DNA of 10,452 bases from Desulfobacteraceae bacterium. GTDB taxonomy: Bacteria > Desulfobacterota > DSM-4660 > Desulfatiglandales > Desulfatiglandaceae. Below the pieces are notes generated by a model. It did no database searches and was not told the origin of the DNA. It saw nothing but the letters and a program-made list of their open reading frames with translations. Of this stretch, positions 1 to 7,600 are shown piece by piece. How positions within the stretch are numbered: the first letter of the stretch is position 1; each line of letters starts with the position of its first letter. Location: assembly GCA_020349865.1 (NCBI GenBank), contig CP070700.1, positions 2,353,051-2,363,502 of the forward strand, read 5' to 3'. Made by a program: the position numbers and the translations under genes.

Positions 1-1005
1 CGGGCCGCAGATCAGGCCTTTTCCACTGCCTATGCATTTCGGAGATTCCTGCAGAAACACCTCCCATCCTATATTTTCGAGCATCCGAAAGCAGAACCCC
101 TTAAAGGCCTAAAGATCAAGCGTTTGAATTCGCTCCCAAAGGAAATCATGAAACGCTGGCCCCCTGCCTCGCCCGGTCTTCTTGAAGGAGATGTTGGAAT
201 GTTGTCCTCGCTGCCCATTGACCACAATGTGGGCGTGACCGAGGTACGCGGCGGCCCAGTCCACGCCCAACGCGCTCTCAAAGGCTTTTTGGAAGATCGT
301 TTACCCTATTACGCAGAGAGCCGCAATCAACCTGAGGAGGAAGGAACAAGCGGTGTTTCGCCATACCTCCACGTTGGCCACATTTCGGCCTGCGATATAT
401 TTCACCAGATCATGGAGAAAGAAAACTGGTTTTTTGACAGCCTCTCTAAGACGGCAAGGGGCAACCGGGCCGGGTGGTGGGGAATGAGTCAGTCTTCTGA
501 GGCCTTCCTGGATCAGCTCATTACCTGGCGTGAGTTGGGTTTCAATATGTGCTCGCAACGGAAAGATTACGACCGATATGAATCACTGCCTGACTGGGCC
601 CTGAAAACTCTTACGACACACGAGTTGGATGAAAGACCTTCCCTATATGGACTGGAACCATTCGAGGCAGCCAAGACCCATGACCCGCTCTGGAACGCTG
701 CTCAAAGGCAGCTACTGCGGGAAGGGCGAATTCACAACTACCTTCGGATGCTCTGGGGAAAGAAAATCCTGGAGTGGTCACCTACTCCCCGGGAGGCCCT
801 GAAGATCATGATCGAACTGAACAACAAGTACGCGCTGGACGGCCGGGATCCTAATTCATATAGCGGTATATTCTGGGTACTGGGGCGCTACGATAGGGCC
901 TGGGGTCCTGAAAGGCCTGTTTTTGGCAAAATCCGCTATATGAGCTCAGAAAACACAGCCCGAAAGTTTCGTGTCAGGAATTATATAGAGAAATATGTAC
1001 AGTGA
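1..1005 (+). CDS. phr: Class II deoxyribodipyrimidine (CPD) photolyase, C-terminal part, cut by window edge
   Basis: The reading frame is open from base 1 to a TGA at 1003-1005, giving 334 visible residues. The family is usually about 450-480 residues, so roughly the first 120-140, which form the antenna-binding alpha/beta domain, lie outside the window. The visible part is the helical FAD-binding domain. Class II signatures are clear: SPYLHVGHIS, then LPDWALKTL, KTHDPLWNAAQRQL, the GRIHNYLRMLWGKKILEW block, LNNKYALDGRDPNSYSG, and DRAWGPERPVFGKIRYM near the C terminus. The last blocks carry tryptophans expected to serve electron transfer to FAD. The enzyme repairs UV-induced cyclobutane pyrimidine dimers in the cytoplasm using light. 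The TTG at 124 is internal and not the start. No terminator follows the stop; the next 130 bases lead into a structured region. Family assignment is confident; whether the missing N terminus is intact cannot be judged here. Confidence 0.93.
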   Translation, partial: RAADQAFSTAYAFRRFLQKHLPSYIFEHPKAEPLKGLKIKRLNSLPKEIMKRWPPASPGLLEGDVGMLSSLPIDHNVGVTEVRGGPVHAQRALKGFLEDRLPYYAESRNQPEEEGTSGVSPYLHVGHISACDIFHQIMEKENWFFDSLSKTARGNRAGWWGMSQSSEAFLDQLITWRELGFNMCSQRKDYDRYESLPDWALKTLTTHELDERPSLYGLEPFEAAKTHDPLWNAAQRQLLREGRIHNYLRMLWGKKILEWSPTPREALKIMIELNNKYALDGRDPNSYSGIFWVLGRYDRAWGPERPVFGKIRYMSSENTARKFRVRNYIEKYVQ

Positions 1006-1140
1006 GCATTTTCATAAATGAACCTGCCAAGCTCGCATATAGTGAGAGACGACTCGATCATTTTATCAAATCCTTTCGAAAGCTATTCCCACCAAATGCA
1101 TGATATTTCCACGACCGAATGGGGTGGAGGAGGGAACCAA

Positions 1141-1457
1141 GTGAAAGTGAAAAAGAATGAGACCCCTAAAAAGGGTGGTCTGAATGGTGACCCTAAAAGG
1201 GTCGAAGACTGTGTCTCGAGCGAAGCCCCTCTATAAAGGGACAAGCTGGGCGGTGATGTCTTACGTACCCAACTACCCGCATAGCAAAACAGGGAGCATC
1301 CCGCTACAGCGGGAAGGTTTAAGGAGTGAATTAATAACTATCACCTAAAGTAGATAAGCGAAAGTGCCGATAAAGCGGTTGAGAGTCTCTTTTCTCTCTT
1401 CTACGCGTTATAGGCTTGTAGAGAGCCTCTGTTTGGAAATTTCGAACCGTAGCGTAT
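1141..1457 (+). ncRNA. Structured RNA region, possible group II intron domain I remnant
   Basis: No convincing protein gene covers 1006-1482. From about 1141 the sequence has the look of a large folded RNA: a perfect hairpin GACCC-TAAAA-GGGTC at 1189-1203, another CCCGC-TACA-GCGGG at 1300-1313, GAAA-type loops (GCGAAAGUGC near 1358), and a bulged stem pairing CTCT/CTAC around 1396-1403 with GTAGAGAG around 1418-1425. Short purine-rich joiners such as CACCTAAAGTAGATAAGCG lie between them. This texture resembles the 5' domain I of bacterial group II introns, from memory and not by alignment. I see no reverse transcriptase/maturase and no domain V hairpin downstream; the next gene's SD begins at 1471. 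If it is an intron, it is therefore a 5' fragment, or its boundaries differ from mine. Alternatives are a cis-regulatory leader of the secreted-protein gene or an unrelated ncRNA. A 31-codon GTG ORF (1141-1236) with GGAGG upstream overlaps it. Confidence 0.38.
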
Positions 1458-1470
1458 TCAAAACAGTTTG

Positions 1471-1475
1471 AGGAG
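1471..1475 (+). promoter_or_regulatory. Shine-Dalgarno that fixes the start of the secreted protein
   Basis: AGGAG lies 7 bases before ATG 1483. The frame also offers a TTG at 1468, but that codon overlaps the upstream side of this site, so the ATG at 1483 is the better start. Confidence 0.75.
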
Positions 1476-1482
1476 TAATAAA

Positions 1483-1875
1483 ATGAAACAACACCTGATT
1501 CCACGATGGCCAGTTTTTTTAATCACTGTTTTTTTATTCATTTCATTTGGTGAATTCAGCACTGATTCAGGAGATTTCCAAATAGGCTGCTCTCCTGTCT
1601 TGGCAAAGGGGAAAAAAGCCGGTCCGCCCCCCCATGCAAAAGCTCACGGTTATCGGGCAAAACATACCTACCGATATTATCCTTCTGCCAACGCATACTA
1701 CGATGTAGAAAGGAAGGCATATTTTTATCTTGAAGGGAACAATTGGCGTATGGGGGTGTCCTTACCTGACAGTTTGAGTGTGAGACTTGGTGAGCATGTA
1801 ACTATCGAAATGGATTCAGACAAACCGTTTAGCAGATATGAAGAACATAAACGGCAGTATTTTGTGGGCAACTAA
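1483..1875 (+). CDS. Small secreted/periplasmic protein, 'GPPPHA...HGYRAK' type, function unknown
   Basis: The protein has 130 residues starting at ATG 1483, which has an AGGAG seven bases upstream. The N terminus has a short basic stretch followed by a hydrophobic segment (about residues 10-24), then a polar linker with one cysteine (IGCSPVLAKG). Export is likely, with cleavage possible near VLA-KG; the linker makes the signal region longer than normal. The mature part contains GPPPHAKAHGYRAKHTYRYYP, an aromatic stretch (YYDVERKAYFYLEGNNW), the segment VSLPDSLSVRLGEHVTIEMDSDKPF, and a C-terminal EHKRQY. From memory this pattern recurs in small exported proteins of deltaproteobacteria, without a known function. 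It is rich in Tyr, His and basic residues, fitting an envelope-associated structural or stress protein, which is speculation. The gene sits immediately after the putative structured RNA, so that RNA could be its 5' leader. Confidence 0.8.
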   Translation: MKQHLIPRWPVFLITVFLFISFGEFSTDSGDFQIGCSPVLAKGKKAGPPPHAKAHGYRAKHTYRYYPSANAYYDVERKAYFYLEGNNWRMGVSLPDSLSVRLGEHVTIEMDSDKPFSRYEEHKRQYFVGN

Positions 1876-2193
1876 AAAAGACGGGCAATGAAAGAAAGAA
1901 TGACTTAAGAAAGGGGGCGCAACAACTGCCCTTGTCTTCTATGCATTTAGGGCGCCGATTTGAACGACTTTATGAGGCAGCATTGTAAGGTAGTGCGGGA
2001 CTTTAGAAAATTGACCTTTCATGCCTGTTTCTGAAACATGGGTGTCTCAAGTAGATATTCTTTTCTGAATTGCCATGTCTCTCTCAAAACTATGGGCCTC
2101 ATTTAGCAAAAGTGGTCAAATTACGGATACTATCGGAAAGCAAAATCTGAATGAGAAGACGTTGCTCCGTGAGATAAACTAAGGATACCGCTT
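1876..2193. other. Intergenic region, no gene recognised
   Basis: About 320 bases separate the secreted-protein gene from the basic orphan gene. A weak stem can form just after the stop: AAGAC+GGGCA at 1878-1887 against TGCCC-TT-GTCTT at 1927-1938, with a 2-base bulge, a roughly 40-base loop and no following T-run, so it is a poor terminator candidate. A TTGACC at 2011-2016 followed 17 bases later by AAACAT is at best a weak promoter-like arrangement for the next gene. A 15-codon ATG ORF around 1941-1988 has no SD and is not called. Nothing else is recognisable. Confidence 0.5.
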
Positions 2194-2580
2194 ATGGGCG
2201 ACCAAGGGGAAAGCAGTGTAGGTCTTATTGATGCATCAGGGGCATTGTTAATGCTCGATAAAGATGAGAGGTGGGTGGTAAAAGAACTGCTCATATTAGC
2301 CCTTCAATCTGAGACCATAAAGAATTACCTTAAGAAAAGAGCTGGAACTGGTTCCAAATCCAACAGCGGCCGAAAAAAACGACTGCCCCATGGATACAGC
2401 GATTATACACAAGTGGCAGAAAATCTCTTAAAGAATATGGGTAATAAATTACCCGACAAGCGTGATGGCAAAAATGTAAGGGGTAAAAAACGAAGCATCA
2501 AAGATAAAAAGAAAATCTGGATAAAGCGAAAAGACGGATCTTATAGTCTTGAAGACAGCAGCATATTTGACATTGAATAA
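2194..2580 (+). CDS. Lysine-rich hypothetical protein
   Basis: The protein has 128 residues starting at ATG 2194, with AAGGA eight bases upstream, and ends at TAA 2578-2580. I do not recognise the family. The N-terminal 50 residues are near neutral and probably helical (LIDASGALLMLDKDERWVVKELLILALQ). The remainder is strongly basic, with many Lys/Arg clusters (KKRAGTGSKSNSGRKKR, GKKRSIKDKKKIWIKRKDG), and the tail is acidic (SLEDSSIFDIE). There is no signal peptide or membrane segment, so it is likely cytoplasmic. The basic middle could bind nucleic acid, but that rests on composition only. It stands alone: about 320 bases after the previous gene and convergent with the methyltransferase gene. 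The SD and uninterrupted frame support a real gene; the absence of any known domain keeps confidence moderate. Confidence 0.62.
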   Translation: MGDQGESSVGLIDASGALLMLDKDERWVVKELLILALQSETIKNYLKKRAGTGSKSNSGRKKRLPHGYSDYTQVAENLLKNMGNKLPDKRDGKNVRGKKRSIKDKKKIWIKRKDGSYSLEDSSIFDIE

Positions 2581-2592
2581 GAAGATGGAAGC

Positions 2593-2624
2593 CAGGTCTT
2601 GAAATAAAAAAACCTGTTTATTTT
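2593..2624 (+). terminator. Possible rho-independent terminator of the basic orphan gene
   Basis: CAGGT at 2593-2597 pairs with ACCTG at 2612-2616, with two further A-T pairs possible after one mismatch, and is followed by TTTATTTT (2617-2624). It starts 12 bases after the stop codon of the 128-residue gene. The stem is short and GC-poor, so this is tentative. Confidence 0.35.
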
Positions 2625-2632
2625 ACGCAAAG

Positions 2633-2670
2633 CCTGAATTCAACTCATAAGTGCAACAGTTGAATTCAGG
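2633..2670. repeat. Perfect 13-bp inverted repeat with 12-base loop
   Basis: CCTGAATTCAACT (2633-2645) and AGTTGAATTCAGG (2658-2670) are exact reverse complements around a 12-base spacer. The site lies between two convergent genes, about 50 bases after the basic orphan gene and about 180 bases after the methyltransferase stop. Neither side has an immediate T-run, although CTTTGCGTAAAATAAAC follows on the - strand. It may be a Rho-assisted or bidirectional terminator, an mRNA 3' stabiliser, or a mobile-element scar. Confidence 0.6.
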
Positions 2671-2800
2671 AAGTACAACCCGAGATCGTTCTGAAAAAAC
2701 CACCGCTATGCGACAGACAAGTCTTAAGAATGTTGGCAGGATTCGCACTATAACACAACCTAAAACACTTAAATGGTTGTAGCTCCTTTGCTCTTGACAC

Positions 2801-2834
2801 ACAGGGCAATTTTTTTCCACATTTCCGGCCCTGT
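2801..2834. repeat. 7-bp inverted repeat just after the methyltransferase gene
   Basis: ACAGGGC (2801-2807) and GCCCTGT (2828-2834) are perfect reverse complements with a 20-base loop that contains a T7 run. On the - strand it begins 18 bases after the methyltransferase stop, the right place for a transcript 3' end. The A/T-run lies in the loop and not after the stem, so it is not a textbook terminator. Confidence 0.35.
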
Positions 2835-2851
2835 TCACACATTGTCAGTGA

Positions 2852-3991
2852 TCAATACAATTCATACTTGACTAACCGTCCGTCAAGGGCGCCGTTTTTC
2901 AAAGGCTTTTTCCAGGAGGGTCTCAGACCGATTTTTTTGATCATCTCACGGTTCCCAAAATATATATAGGCTGTTGATTCCTTGCATCGCTTCTTAAGAA
3001 AATCCCCGAAGCTTTTATAGAAGAACCCCAAATCCTCTTCCTGTTTCAACCGTATCCCATACGGGGGGTTACAGACAATAATGGCATTTTCCAGGTTCGC
3101 CAAGGCCTCAAAACCAGCCCTTTTAATATTGACTTTCTGCCCTCCCTTAAGGCACCGCACATTAGTCTTTGAAGCTGAAACCGCCTCTTCAGACACATCG
3201 CTTCCGTAAACCAAGTGAGATGGCAATTCTCTGATGAAACCGTCGGCCCTTCTCTTTTCCTCTTTCCATATGCCGGGCTCAAAATCCGGCATGAACTCAA
3301 AGCCGAATTTTTTTCGTAAAATCCCCGACGGAATTCGGCAATACTTCATCAGGGCCTCGCAGACGAGGGTTCCTGAACCGCACATAGGATCATGGATCGG
3401 GGTTGCACCATCCCATTCACTCAACTTAATGATAACCGCTGCCAGGCTTTCCCGCATGGGGGCCTCAACTGTCTTTTTTCTGTACCCCCTGCGGTGAAGG
3501 GGACCTCCAGAAGTATCAAGACTTATGGTTGCCCTGTTATTCTCTATATAAATGTTTAACCATACATCGGGATTAGTAGTATCGATATTCGGCCGCCGGC
3601 CACACTGATCTCGGAACGCATCCACAACAGCGTCTTTAAGGCGGAGAGCAGCATATTTGGAATGACGGATAGTGCTGTTGGCCACATTAGCAAATACTGC
3701 AAATGTATTTTCATGGTGGAAAAAGTCAGTCCATTTTATACTTTTACCCCGTTGATAAATGTCCTCCGGAGTGTGGCATTGAAACGTCTTTAGAGGTGCA
3801 AGCACACGTGAAATCAGACGGGAAGTATAGTTTACCCTGCACAAAACCCTCTTATCAGCCTGAAAGAAAGCTCCACGAAAACCCGGCGTTACGTGTTCCG
3901 CCCCTAATTCAATCAATTCCATAACTGCCAGGTCTTCCAGCCCCCCGGCTATCTGTGCAAAATACCTTTTTGATCTCTGATAGACATACAT
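2852..3991 (-). CDS. rlmL: THUMP-domain class I SAM-dependent rRNA guanine-N2 methyltransferase (RlmL/YpsC-like)
   Basis: The protein has 379 residues, which fits the single-module form of the family (B. subtilis YpsC type); E. coli RlmKL is a longer fusion. The N-terminal part (about 10-65) with RYFAQIAGGLEDLAVMELIEL leads into a THUMP RNA-binding region (to about 160). LHRRGYR (165-171) marks the linker to the Rossmann methyltransferase fold, with DPMCGSGTL (201-209) as SAM-binding motif I, an acidic GSD (263-265), and the catalytic NPPYG (308-312). In E. coli the homologous module makes m2G2445 in 23S rRNA; the same target is assumed here, not shown. The ATG at 3991 has no strong SD, but the conserved N terminus begins soon after it, so the start is probably right. 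It lies 153 bases downstream of the RhlB-like helicase on the same strand, fitting a shared role in ribosomal RNA handling. Confidence 0.9.
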   Translation of the reverse strand: MYVYQRSKRYFAQIAGGLEDLAVMELIELGAEHVTPGFRGAFFQADKRVLCRVNYTSRLISRVLAPLKTFQCHTPEDIYQRGKSIKWTDFFHHENTFAVFANVANSTIRHSKYAALRLKDAVVDAFRDQCGRRPNIDTTNPDVWLNIYIENNRATISLDTSGGPLHRRGYRKKTVEAPMRESLAAVIIKLSEWDGATPIHDPMCGSGTLVCEALMKYCRIPSGILRKKFGFEFMPDFEPGIWKEEKRRADGFIRELPSHLVYGSDVSEEAVSASKTNVRCLKGGQKVNIKRAGFEALANLENAIIVCNPPYGIRLKQEEDLGFFYKSFGDFLKKRCKESTAYIYFGNREMIKKIGLRPSWKKPLKNGALDGRLVKYELY

Positions 3992-4144
3992 GTTATTGGG
4001 AGCCAGGTTTTCCCGGTCGTCGAGCCTTCATATTTTCATACGCTCCGACAATCCAGGAAAAAATCATAAATTCAACCCTGACAGTCCTCATAATTACTCA
4101 TGTCCCAGTTTTTCAGACTTTCATCATTTGCAGAGCGTTTCGGA

Positions 4145-5743
4145 TTACTCTCTTCCTTGTTTCGGCTGGCGTTCCCGTGCCTTGTTTCGACGGGCGTTTC
4201 CGTGCTTTTTCCCCTGCGGCTGCCTTGTCCTTTGAGGTTGACGGCCGGCCGACGGTTGCCAGCCTCTCCTTTTTTGCGGTCTCGGTTTTGCTTTGGGCGG
4301 TAATTTAAGCCAGTCCTCATCCGGAGTTATGCAAGTTAATTTTTGCCCAATAAATTCTTCAATGTCAGGGATATAGAATGAGTCCTCTTCACATGCAAAG
4401 CTTACTGATGTTCCAGAAGCTCCTGCCCTTCCGGTCCGGCCGATACGGTGAACATAGTCTTCCGGGTCGTGAGGCAGTGTATAATTGATTACATGGCTTA
4501 TTGCTTCAACGTGGATTCCTCTTCCTGCAACATCGGTTGCCACAAGAACCCGTATTTTTCCGGACTTGAAGTTTTCCAGTGTCTGGATGCGCTTTTTCTG
4601 AGGAACTTCACCTGAAAGAAGAGCGCAGTTAATTCGATATTGTCTCAACGTTTCTGCAAGTCTTCTTGTTTCGTCACGTCGGTTGCAGAAAACAAGCACT
4701 CTTTCCAGATTTTGCTTTGTAATGACATTGTATAAAAGAGCATATTTCTTTTTGGTCGTAACAGTATATACAACCTGATTTACAGTATCAACGGCGACAT
4801 GTTCAGGTTCAATTTCTATAACAACCGGTTCTCGGGTCCATTGAGAAGCCAGCCGAGTAACCTCCAATGTGAGCGTTGCACTGAAAAGTAGCGTCTGCCG
4901 CCGGGATTTGGGCGGAGTACTTTGTATTATGCGGCGGACATCGGGGATAAAACCCATATCAAGCATGCGATCGGCTTCATCTATCACGAGGATTTCGACT
5001 TTACCCAAATGAACATCATGTTTGCGGTGATAGTCCAGGAGCCTGCCAGGAGTGGCCACAATTATGTCGATAATTTTTCCTGTGAGCTTTCGTTGCTGCC
5101 GCTCATAGTCCATGCCCCCGAATACTGACATAAGAGTAAAAGGGCAGTAATTTGAAAGCTTCCGGGCCTCATCTTCAATCTGTAGCACTAACTCACGAGT
5201 CGGCGCAATAATCAATACACGTGGGGACCCATGTCTACGCTTTCCTTTGATTGGATTACGGAGCATCCAGCTAAGGGCGGTTATAAGAAAGGCTGCGGTT
5301 TTACCGGTTCCGGTCTGCGCTCTACCAGTTGCATCTTTTCTTTCAAGGGTACTCGGGAGAATTCCAGCTTGGATAGGTGTGCAATATTTGAATCCAAGAT
5401 CCGCAATTGCGTGCATGACAGGGTCAGGCAGCCCCAGATCATGGAACCGGGTCTCGCCCTCAACGGTCGGGACCATAAAGTCCGACAGCTTCCATCCGGC
5501 CTCTGTTCCAGGCCTATCTCCGCGGGCATGAGAATCCTTTTTTAACTGAGCTGATTTCCCTGATTTATCCTTTTTTCTTCCTAAATCAGAAGCCTTCGGC
5601 TTGGTAGGCCTGACACACGAGGGATCTTTTTTTTCAGAGATTTTTTTTCCAACTCTTGCATTTTCGGGAACTGTTTTCTTTGCTTTTCCAGTCCTTGCTT
5701 TATTCCTGAAGCGATCCCATATGGCCTTAATTCTTCTTCTCAT
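4145..5743 (-). CDS. rhlB: DEAD-box ATP-dependent RNA helicase (RhlB-like)
   Basis: The protein has 532 residues. All helicase motifs are present: Q motif (F100, CTPIQ 121-125), motif I AQTGTGKT (142-149), PTREL (181-185), TPGR (231-234), DEAD (255-258), SAT (288-290), VATDVAGRG (401-409) and HRIGRTGR (432-439). [17 protein letters not shown] followed by S-x-ACEE and an I-E-x-x-I-G segment resembles E. coli RhlB closely, so RhlB is a better label than RhlE or DeaD. The enzyme unwinds short RNA duplexes using ATP; RhlB proteins work in mRNA decay and RNA remodelling. Unlike compact RhlB, it has a basic N-terminal extension of about 95 residues and a basic, Gln/Pro/Arg-rich tail (from about 484, with RQPQ repeats), both likely disordered and RNA-binding. 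ATG 5743 has AAGGA about 12 bases upstream, a loose SD. The methyltransferase gene follows. Confidence 0.94.
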   Translation of the reverse strand: MRRRIKAIWDRFRNKARTGKAKKTVPENARVGKKISEKKDPSCVRPTKPKASDLGRKKDKSGKSAQLKKDSHARGDRPGTEAGWKLSDFMVPTVEGETRFHDLGLPDPVMHAIADLGFKYCTPIQAGILPSTLERKDATGRAQTGTGKTAAFLITALSWMLRNPIKGKRRHGSPRVLIIAPTRELVLQIEDEARKLSNYCPFTLMSVFGGMDYERQQRKLTGKIIDIIVATPGRLLDYHRKHDVHLGKVEILVIDEADRMLDMGFIPDVRRIIQSTPPKSRRQTLLFSATLTLEVTRLASQWTREPVVIEIEPEHVAVDTVNQVVYTVTTKKKYALLYNVITKQNLERVLVFCNRRDETRRLAETLRQYRINCALLSGEVPQKKRIQTLENFKSGKIRVLVATDVAGRGIHVEAISHVINYTLPHDPEDYVHRIGRTGRAGASGTSVSFACEEDSFYIPDIEEFIGQKLTCITPDEDWLKLPPKAKPRPQKRRGWQPSAGRQPQRTRQPQGKKHGNARRNKARERQPKQGRE

Positions 5744-5921
5744 TAAATCAATTTTTCCTTATTTCCACATTCCCAAGAGCTCTAACGCCCATCATAATAT
5801 GAATCCATACCAATAAGGTAACCATAATGACCATATTGTCCATGCCTATCTCATTGGCCTGACTCACGCATAAACCACTTAACGATCAATCACAAATTGT
5901 GTGTCACATCCTAATAAAAAC

Positions 5922-5946
5922 AGGGGGCCTTATCAAAGGCCCTCAG
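5922..5946 (-). terminator. Rho-independent terminator after the amidohydrolase gene
   Basis: On the - strand, GGGCCTT (5942-5936) and AAGGCCC (5931-5925) form a perfect 7-bp GC-rich stem with a 4-base loop, extended by a G-U and a G-C pair. It is followed by CTGTTTTTATT (5921-5911). It lies about 90 bases beyond the amidohydrolase stop and about 180 bases before the helicase start, so it should insulate the two genes. The rest of 5744-6032 shows nothing recognisable. Confidence 0.72.
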
Positions 5947-6032
5947 TTTATCTTGTTGCTGCAATAATTGCGGTTACATGCATTTCATAGGCTCAATAAT
6001 AGATCTAGATATAGGCAGCATTATTATTCCGG

Positions 6033-7478
6033 TTAACCAATCCATTTTTGTAATACTGCCTTCTCGTACCATCTTCCCGATGCCATAACCCCAAGAATAT
6101 TTTTGATATTTGCTATGTCTTCAAGAGGATTGTTATTTACCAGAAGTAGATCAGCCCTTTTACCAACCTCAATTGTGCCGAAGTCTCCGTTTCCATTCAT
6201 CTTCTCAACTACTAAGGCTGCATTTACTGTTCCCGTTTCGATGGCTTCGAAAGGGGTGAATCCATTTTCTGTCAGAATGCGTAATTCATCATGAATCGAA
6301 AAACCGGGCACGAGACCCATCCATCCGGTACCGGCATCTGTCCCCAGCACAAGAAGGACTCCAGCTTCCTTTAGGTAACGAAGCAGTAATTTATCGACTC
6401 TGCGTTTGAAGGGGGCGAAATCATCGCCCCCTCTAAATTGCACCTGATGTTTTTCTCGTCCCTGTCTGAATGCTGCACGGTATTTTCGAGGCAAATACCT
6501 GTTCTCTGGCTTTGACAGGAATTGCTCAGGTTCAAACAGCTTTTCAACTATGACTTCATCGAGAAACAGGGTGGTACAGACAGGAAGGTTTGCAGATTGC
6601 ACTTTTTTAGCAAAAGAGGACACCGATTTTCTGAATTTTTCCTCAAGTTCCTTTATATTGAAATCCAAGTACGGTTTATGCTGCTGGAAAGCAGTCTTAA
6701 TGACATAGCTCATCCATTCTCTGCCCCTTAGCCCTTTATCTCTATTAAAATCGACAAATTCCCAAGCCAGCTCCTCAATGTGGGCAATTTCGTCCATGCC
6801 TTCCGATAGAACACCCTCCAGCCCCACTTGAAATGGAATATGGCCGGCTGTATATATGCTTACTTGTTTGGCTCCTACCATTGTCTCATGGAATTCATCT
6901 TTAGACAGAAATGAATACAGTTTGATAAAATCAAACCCCTGTGTTTTCTGTTGCCGGACTATTTTCTGAGCATTATTAACAGGGCCATATATTATCGGAC
7001 CACAAGTGTAAATTGTTGGCCCAATAAGTCTCCCCGTATTGATCTTATCTCTCCAGCGAAGAACGTAATTCTCTCTCTCAGGACCAAGACACCTGATTGT
7101 TGTAACGCCATTGGCAAGGTACAGGTAAAAGGGTGACACCGGCCAGTCATTCAACCAGTCATCCCAGTTATCTCTTGTATGCATGTGCATGTCAGCCAGA
7201 CCGGGCATCAAATATGCTCCTGTTCCGTCTATGAGCTTCGAATTTTCCGGCACTGCGATCTGATCTGATGGACCGATTTCGATGATTCTTTCCCCTTTGG
7301 TCAAAACGGTTTGGTTTTTAACTATATTCTCATCAGTCATGGGAACGACATTTACATTTTGGAATGCAATAACTTCTTCACTTTTTTGAACCGCTGAAGG
7401 CAAACTGCTCGGGTATTTTGAACAGCCTACAAAGATTAGTAGGGAGAGTATTATTGCCAAAAACGATTTTGTATTCAT
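6033..7478 (-). CDS. Lipoprotein amidohydrolase, imidazolonepropionase/prolidase-like (COG1228-type)
   Basis: The protein has 481 residues from ATG 7478. An in-frame ATG directly before it and one at 7508 are possible, but AAGGAG at 7489-7484 is five bases from 7478, and MNTKSF then begins a proper signal peptide. The lipobox FVGC gives Cys19, so the mature enzyme is probably lipid-anchored facing the periplasm. Amidohydrolase-fold metal ligands are visible: HMH (H98, H100), the lysine in FIKLY (K186) that is normally carboxylated, AGH (H213), IAH (H233) and GTDAG (D381). The C terminus has the usual EVGKRADLLLVNNNPLEDI strand and the beta-sandwich ending ASGRWYEK. Relatives hydrolyse cyclic amides, dipeptides or similar C-N bonds; the substrate cannot be read from sequence. 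An inserted helical segment (about 240-365) is rich in charged and aromatic residues. Gene neighbours are another lipoprotein hydrolase and a membrane-anchored protein. Confidence 0.9.
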   Translation of the reverse strand: MNTKSFLAIILSLLIFVGCSKYPSSLPSAVQKSEEVIAFQNVNVVPMTDENIVKNQTVLTKGERIIEIGPSDQIAVPENSKLIDGTGAYLMPGLADMHMHTRDNWDDWLNDWPVSPFYLYLANGVTTIRCLGPERENYVLRWRDKINTGRLIGPTIYTCGPIIYGPVNNAQKIVRQQKTQGFDFIKLYSFLSKDEFHETMVGAKQVSIYTAGHIPFQVGLEGVLSEGMDEIAHIEELAWEFVDFNRDKGLRGREWMSYVIKTAFQQHKPYLDFNIKELEEKFRKSVSSFAKKVQSANLPVCTTLFLDEVIVEKLFEPEQFLSKPENRYLPRKYRAAFRQGREKHQVQFRGGDDFAPFKRRVDKLLLRYLKEAGVLLVLGTDAGTGWMGLVPGFSIHDELRILTENGFTPFEAIETGTVNAALVVEKMNGNGDFGTIEVGKRADLLLVNNNPLEDIANIKNILGVMASGRWYEKAVLQKWIG

Positions 7479-7483
7479 CATAT

Positions 7484-7489
7484 CTCCTT
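7484..7489 (-). promoter_or_regulatory. Shine-Dalgarno that fixes the amidohydrolase start
   Basis: AAGGAG on the - strand lies five bases before ATG 7478 and only two before the adjacent ATG 7481. The upstream ATG 7508 has no comparable site and would put hydrophilic residues before the signal peptide. Confidence 0.75.
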
Positions 7490-7559
7490 TTAAGTAATAG
7501 CTATTCAACCAGGCAGAATGATTGTTCCATGTTTGCTTGCCAAACTACCAACTATCTGA

Positions 7560-7574
7560 AATGACAATGTCATT
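7560..7574. promoter_or_regulatory. 15-bp palindrome upstream of the amidohydrolase gene, possible operator
   Basis: AATGACA-A-TGTCATT is a perfect dyad with a one-base centre, about 80 bases upstream of the amidohydrolase start. Its size and position fit a dimeric repressor or activator site. No good -35/-10 pair was found near it, so regulation is only suggested. Confidence 0.35.
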
Positions 7575-7600
7575 GTGGATGCGTTGGAGGTATCTGTATT

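Noticed and set aside
1..1005. Genuinely truncated photolyase starting at TTG 124
   Set aside because: The frame is open and photolyase-like to base 1, so the truncation is only the window edge.
1018..1236. 72-codon ORF after the photolyase
   Set aside because: It has no SD at the ATG and low-information composition, and its second half lies inside the hairpin-rich region, including the stem at 1189-1203. The internal GTG at 1141 has a GGAGG upstream, but the 31-codon product matches nothing I know.
2623..2838. 71-codon - strand ORF with a CPVC motif
   Set aside because: It starts with GTG without an SD and runs straight through two inverted repeats (2633-2670, 2801-2834). Its sequence looks non-coding.
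3955..4308. + strand ORFs over the helicase/methyltransferase junction and other antisense frames at 3234-3497, 5231-5545 and 6103-6294
   Set aside because: They are antisense shadows of strongly supported - strand genes, with no domains or SD.
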